Assembly: GCA_019309605.1 (NCBI GenBank)
Contig: JAFDFW010000183.1
Span: forward strand, 1 to 5,153
Reading direction: 5' to 3'
DNA from: Deltaproteobacteria bacterium
GTDB lineage: Bacteria > Myxococcota_A > Polyangia > Polyangiales > Houyiibacteriaceae
DNA: 5,153 bases
Shown: positions 1 through 5,153 of the stretch, one piece after another
Numbering within the stretch: position 1 is the stretch's first letter
How the letters are laid out: each line of letters starts with the position of its first letter
Notes under the pieces: generated by a model
What the model saw: only the letters and a program-made list of their open reading frames with translations
What the model was told of the DNA's origin: nothing
Database searches by the model: none
Translations under genes and position numbers: made by a program

Positions 1-40
1 CCGTCAAGGCCGCTGCCAGGATCACCTTGCGCGTTCGCAT
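1..40 (-). CDS. N-terminus of an exported protein, cut by the window edge
   Basis: Only 13 codons are present: ATG at 40-38, reading MRTRKVILAAALT. This is the beginning of a typical export signal: a short basic n-region (R2, R4, K5) running straight into a hydrophobic stretch. A good Shine-Dalgarno sequence, AGGAAG (52 to 47 on the minus strand), lies 6 bases before the ATG, which supports the start. The gap to the stop codon of the multicopper oxidase is only 33 bases and holds no terminator, so the two genes are probably co-transcribed. The mature protein lies outside the window, so its function cannot be stated. A partner of the oxidase (electron carrier, copper donor or surface protein) would fit the context, but that is inference only. 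Confidence 0.7.
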   Translation of the reverse strand, partial: MRTRKVILAAALT

Positions 41-73
41 GGAGCTCTTCCTTTCAGTTTGACGTCGGCGTCA

Positions 74-3889
<3,816 letters not shown>

Positions 3890-3895
3890 CGTTCT

Positions 3896-3900
3896 CTCCT
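3896..3900 (-). promoter_or_regulatory. Shine-Dalgarno site that fixes the oxidase start
   Basis: On the minus strand AGGAG is followed by six bases (AGAACG) and then ATG at 3889. This is near-ideal spacing and decides between this start and the far upstream TTG at 4099, which has no comparable site. Confidence 0.8.
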
Positions 3901-3901
3901 C

Positions 3902-3911
3902 AAGGGCCCTT
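3902..3911. repeat. 10-bp perfect palindrome abutting the ribosome binding site
   Basis: AAGGGCCCTT is a perfect palindrome one base 5' of the AGGAG of the oxidase gene. It could be a protein site next to the ribosome binding site. A 10-bp palindrome is also plausible by chance in a window this size, so function is unproven. Confidence 0.35.
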
Positions 3912-3944
3912 TCATCCAAAGGACGCGACAGGTAGAAGTAACAT

Positions 3945-3988
3945 GTCGGTCGGTGGGCGTCATTGCCGAAACCGAGCGACCGACCGAC
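3945..3988. repeat. 10-bp inverted repeat, possible leader hairpin of the oxidase mRNA
   Basis: GTCGGTCGGT (3945-3954) and ACCGACCGAC (3979-3988) are exact reverse complements separated by 24 bases. In the minus-strand transcript they would form a GC-rich stem ending about 55 bases before the ATG. No U-run follows, so it is not a conventional intrinsic terminator. It may be an mRNA stability or regulatory structure. I do not recognise it as a known riboswitch. Confidence 0.4.
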
Positions 3989-4037
3989 GTTGGTGGACAG
4001 AGATCCGACCGCAGCATGTCGAGTGGGGACGACGTTG

Positions 4038-4051
4038 TGTGATTCCTCACA
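4038..4051. promoter_or_regulatory. Short dyad TGTGA-N4-TCACA, possible operator
   Basis: TGTGA (4038-4042) and TCACA (4047-4051) are reverse complements around four bases. The half sites look like those of CRP, but CRP needs six bases between them, so this is not a canonical CRP site. It lies in the upstream region of the oxidase gene and could be an operator, or chance. Confidence 0.25.
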
Positions 4052-4085
4052 GATCGGGATGGGCTCCGGAGGATGGCAGCGTGAC

Positions 4086-4100
4086 TTTGTCGCGAACAAA
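4086..4100. promoter_or_regulatory. Short dyad TTTGT-N5-ACAAA upstream of the oxidase
   Basis: A perfect 5-bp inverted repeat (4086-4090 and 4096-4100) surrounds CGCGA. It lies about 200 bases before the oxidase ATG, beside another dyad at 4106-4118 (GCGCT-CAC-AGCGC). The two together might be regulator sites for the oxidase promoter. No convincing -35/-10 pair was found nearby. Confidence 0.25.
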
Positions 4101-4105
4101 TCCTA

Positions 4106-4118
4106 GCGCTCACAGCGC
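4106..4118. promoter_or_regulatory. Short dyad GCGCT-CAC-AGCGC
   Basis: Two perfect 5-bp arms surround three bases, between the terminase-like gene and the oxidase. Possible operator half of a cluster of dyads. The short arms in GC-rich DNA keep the confidence low. Confidence 0.2.
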
Positions 4119-4127
4119 GTTCAAGAA

Positions 4128-4159
4128 ACCACGTCGATGAACTGCGCAAGCCCCGTGGT
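4128..4159 (-). terminator. Weak intrinsic terminator candidate after the terminase-like gene
   Basis: Starting one base after the stop codon, the minus strand reads ACCACG, a 20-base loop, then CGTGGT followed by TTCTTG. A 6-bp stem (extendable by a G-U pair) followed by a broken U-run is a poor but possible terminator. If real, it would separate the two-gene phage-like unit from the oxidase operon. Confidence 0.3.
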
Positions 4160-4618
4160 CTAGGAGGCTGGCGCTGGAAGTGCTCCGGGGTCGATGTCTT
4201 CATCTCCGTAATGCATCAGGGCGTCAAGGAGCCCCTGGTAGATCTCCGGCGTGCAACGCTTCTGGGCGAAGTCGAGGAGCTCGGCCGCCATCGCTTGCTT
4301 TGCCACCTTTTCAAGGCCGCCGTATTGGCCGGGAAGCTTCTTGCTCAAGATCCAAGCGCCCGCCCGCCAGTCCTCCGCGCTGGCCTGCATAACATTGGAC
4401 TCGATCTGCCCCAAGACCTGCGCCTCGGTTTCACGGAAGGCTTTTAGGAAGCGAGCATGCGCGGTTCGGCGTCCAGCGGTTTCGTCGTCCTCGCCCTTCT
4501 TGAGCCAGCGGTAAAGCGTTCGCTCGGACACTCCGGCCGCGACGGCGGCGCGCACGTGGCTGACGCCGATCCTCATCGCCCCTAGAACCTCGCCACGCGT
4601 CTTCTCCGTGAACTTCAA
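4160..4618 (-). CDS. HTH protein resembling a phage terminase small subunit (152 aa)
   Basis: The small subunit of a phage terminase binds packaging sites on concatemeric DNA and hands them to the large ATPase/nuclease subunit. Here residues about 8-40 form a helix-turn-helix of that kind, with AAVAAGVSERTLYRWLKKGE carrying the turn and recognition helix. Next comes the usual second part: an amphipathic region (ARFLKAFRETEAQVLGQIESN, about 55-75) and AEDWRAGAWILSKKLPGQYGG (81-101), matching the family pattern of a W-x-AAxWxLxxxxPxxYG block. The C-terminus is acidic and Pro/Ala rich. The start is taken as TTG at 4618 because an in-frame TGA lies two codons upstream. The only internal ATG early on (codon 15) would remove the first helix. 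The ribosome binding site is weak. No large subunit, portal or capsid gene accompanies it, so it is an orphan: a phage remnant or a co-opted DNA-binding protein. The fold assignment is firm; the packaging role is not. Confidence 0.75.
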   Translation of the reverse strand: MKFTEKTRGEVLGAMRIGVSHVRAAVAAGVSERTLYRWLKKGEDDETAGRRTAHARFLKAFRETEAQVLGQIESNVMQASAEDWRAGAWILSKKLPGQYGGLEKVAKQAMAAELLDFAQKRCTPEIYQGLLDALMHYGDEDIDPGALPAPAS

Positions 4619-4670
4619 GTGTCAGTCCCGCTATTACTGTCGGCGCGCGCGCACGTTAACCCCGACGTTC

Positions 4671-4880
4671 TCACGCGTCGAAGTCCTCCGCGAGTACCTT
4701 ATCAAGCGCCTCGTTCACCTCGCGCCGGGTCTCCTCGCTAAGTCCAGCCTCGACGATCCGCTCGCGGATGAATTGGGCCACGCCTTGCCGAAGGGCGCGC
4801 TCCTCCGATCGCTCGGCGGCCCACTCCTCGAACGCTCGGAGCACGGCGGCCCTTTGCGACTCCGGCGACGAGTCAGACAC
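4671..4880 (-). CDS. Small acidic helical protein of unknown function (69 aa)
   Basis: I do not recognise this protein. It starts at a GTG (4880) with a G-rich stretch about nine bases upstream and ends 52 bases before the terminase-like gene, in the same direction, so the two probably form one unit. It has about 17 acidic and 10 basic residues, no cysteine, no signal peptide and no membrane segment. Residues 9-45 and 48-66 look like two amphipathic helices, with hydrophobic residues spaced 3-4 apart (for example V34, F37, I38, I42, V43 and V55, L59, V62, L63). This composition looks coding, unlike the opposite-strand frame across the same bases. A cytoplasmic partner of the HTH protein is a guess from position only. 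Confidence 0.6.
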   Translation of the reverse strand: MSDSSPESQRAAVLRAFEEWAAERSEERALRQGVAQFIRERIVEAGLSEETRREVNEALDKVLAEDFDA

Positions 4881-4925
4881 AGCGCAACGCCCCCCACGCG
4901 GTCAGAAGCATGAGGCGAGGATCCA

Positions 4926-4944
4926 AACTGGAACCGTTCCAGTT
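4926..4944. promoter_or_regulatory. 19-bp perfect dyad, probable operator
   Basis: AACTGGAAC-C-GTTCCAGTT: two exact 9-base arms around one central base, 46 bp upstream of the GTG of the 69-residue gene. Dyads of this length and spacing are typical of operators bound by dimeric repressors. On the minus strand the sequence GATAAC, a fair -10 box, runs into the left arm, so a bound protein could block the promoter of the two-gene unit; no good -35 was found. The regulator is not known. The neighbouring HTH protein is one candidate, by analogy with autoregulated phage genes. Confidence 0.5.
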
Positions 4945-4979
4945 ATCGTGCGTCGACGTGCCGCTTCCTACGTCTTTTT

Positions 4980-5013
4980 GAGATCCGCCAAAACTCACGA
5001 TCTCCTGTTTTTT
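4980..5013 (+). terminator. Weak terminator-like hairpin on the plus strand
   Basis: GAGATC (4980-4985) and GATCTC (4999-5004) pair around a 13-base loop. CTG and six Ts (5008-5013) follow. It reads as a terminator only on the plus strand, where I see no gene ending, so it may be accidental or act on antisense transcripts. Confidence 0.25.
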
Positions 5014-5039
5014 GCGGGAAATTCGTGCCTTTTCAGTGT

Positions 5040-5079
5040 CTCCGGAGGGGAGCGCTCTATCCAGCTGAGCTACGCGTCC
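5040..5079 (-). tRNA. 5' half of tRNA-Arg(CCG), truncated after the anticodon loop
   Basis: Reading from 5079 down: acceptor strand GGACGCG (1-7), T8 A9, D-stem GCTC (10-13) pairing with GAGC (22-25) around a loop containing GG, then G26, anticodon 5' strand CTCCC (27-31), loop C T CCG G A with anticodon CCG at 5045-5043, and G39. The expected 39-43 partner GGGAG is replaced by GACAC, only two of five pairs survive, and no T-arm (GGTTCGA) follows. The half closely matches tRNA-Arg(CCG) of E. coli as I recall it. It is therefore a broken copy, most simply the junction of an element that inserted at the anticodon loop, a favoured target of tyrosine integrases. Whether an intact copy exists elsewhere cannot be seen here. 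It should not be counted as a functional tRNA. Confidence 0.85.
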
Positions 5080-5153
5080 TCGTGGCCTCCCACCTACCCA
5101 ACCTTCCCCCGACAAGCAAGGGGACAGGATCCGGGGTCGCAACTGCATGTATT

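Noticed and set aside
4038..4051. CRP/FNR-type binding site
   Set aside because: Half sites TGTGA/TCACA are right for CRP, but the spacer is four bases instead of six, and FNR half sites differ.
3890..4099. Extension of the oxidase frame up to a TTG at 4099 (70 extra residues)
   Set aside because: The ATG at 3889 has an AGGAG six bases upstream and places a signal peptide near the N-terminus. The extra residues have no export signal at their start and lie across several dyads, so they look non-coding.
4608..4913. Plus-strand open frame of 101 codons opposite the 69-residue gene
   Set aside because: Composition looks like an antisense shadow. The minus-strand frame has a protein-like helical pattern and shares direction with its neighbour.
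4881..5040. Group I intron in the tRNA anticodon loop
   Set aside because: Insertion at the anticodon loop is typical of such introns, but I could not find the conserved core or an adjoining tRNA 3' half.
4873..5148. Minus-strand open frame of 91 codons
   Set aside because: Its middle reads RVAQLDRALPSG, the well-known false translation of a tRNA-Arg gene. A 12-codon leader from the ATG at 4911 that overlaps the GTG start was also considered but has no good ribosome binding site.
5080..5153. Promoter of the tRNA (TTGCTT, 17 bases, TAGGTG) and a CCCC/GGGG dyad at 5107-5123
   Set aside because: Both boxes match the consensus poorly and the dyad has only four-base arms. Nothing else was seen in this stretch.

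Overview
The window comes from a GC-rich bacterium. Every gene I can support is on the minus strand. A lipobox-type lipoprotein signal, a calcium-loop motif of the DxDGDxxPDxW kind and an E. coli-like tRNA-Arg(CCG) 5' half suggest a Gram-negative, perhaps a proteobacterium or a member of a former deltaproteobacterial lineage. The sequence alone does not fix the phylum.

Layout in the direction of transcription (high to low coordinates): (1) 5080-5153 is upstream sequence with no convincing gene. (2) 5040-5079 is the 5' half of a tRNA-Arg with anticodon CCG; it stops matching a tRNA just 3' of the anticodon loop and no normal 3' half follows. (3) About 160 bases of comparatively AT-rich sequence follow, with a 19-bp perfect dyad (4926-4944) that looks like an operator. 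(4) A two-gene unit comes next: a 69-residue acidic helical protein of unknown function (4671-4880) and a 152-residue helix-turn-helix protein resembling phage terminase small subunits (4160-4618). No large terminase or other phage gene is visible. (5) A 270-base intergenic region (3890-4159) holds a possible weak terminator and several short dyads, including a 10-bp hairpin in the presumed leader of the next gene. (6) A very large multicopper oxidase lipoprotein gene (74-3889, 1271 residues) has all four copper-binding motifs intact, a calcium-loop motif between its cupredoxin domains, and a C-terminal region of about 425 residues that I cannot assign with confidence. (7) Thirty-three bases after it, the start of another exported-protein gene (1-40) runs off the window.

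The dominant element is the multicopper oxidase, which by its motifs should oxidise a metal ion or an organic substrate at the cell surface and reduce oxygen to water. Its size is in the range of the large bacterial manganese oxidases (MnxG and MofA type), but the substrate cannot be read from the sequence. The next gene is close enough to be its operon partner. The disrupted tRNA followed by an isolated phage-type DNA-binding gene looks like the scar of an integrated element, and it makes the position of the oxidase next to an insertion hotspot the main contextual observation.
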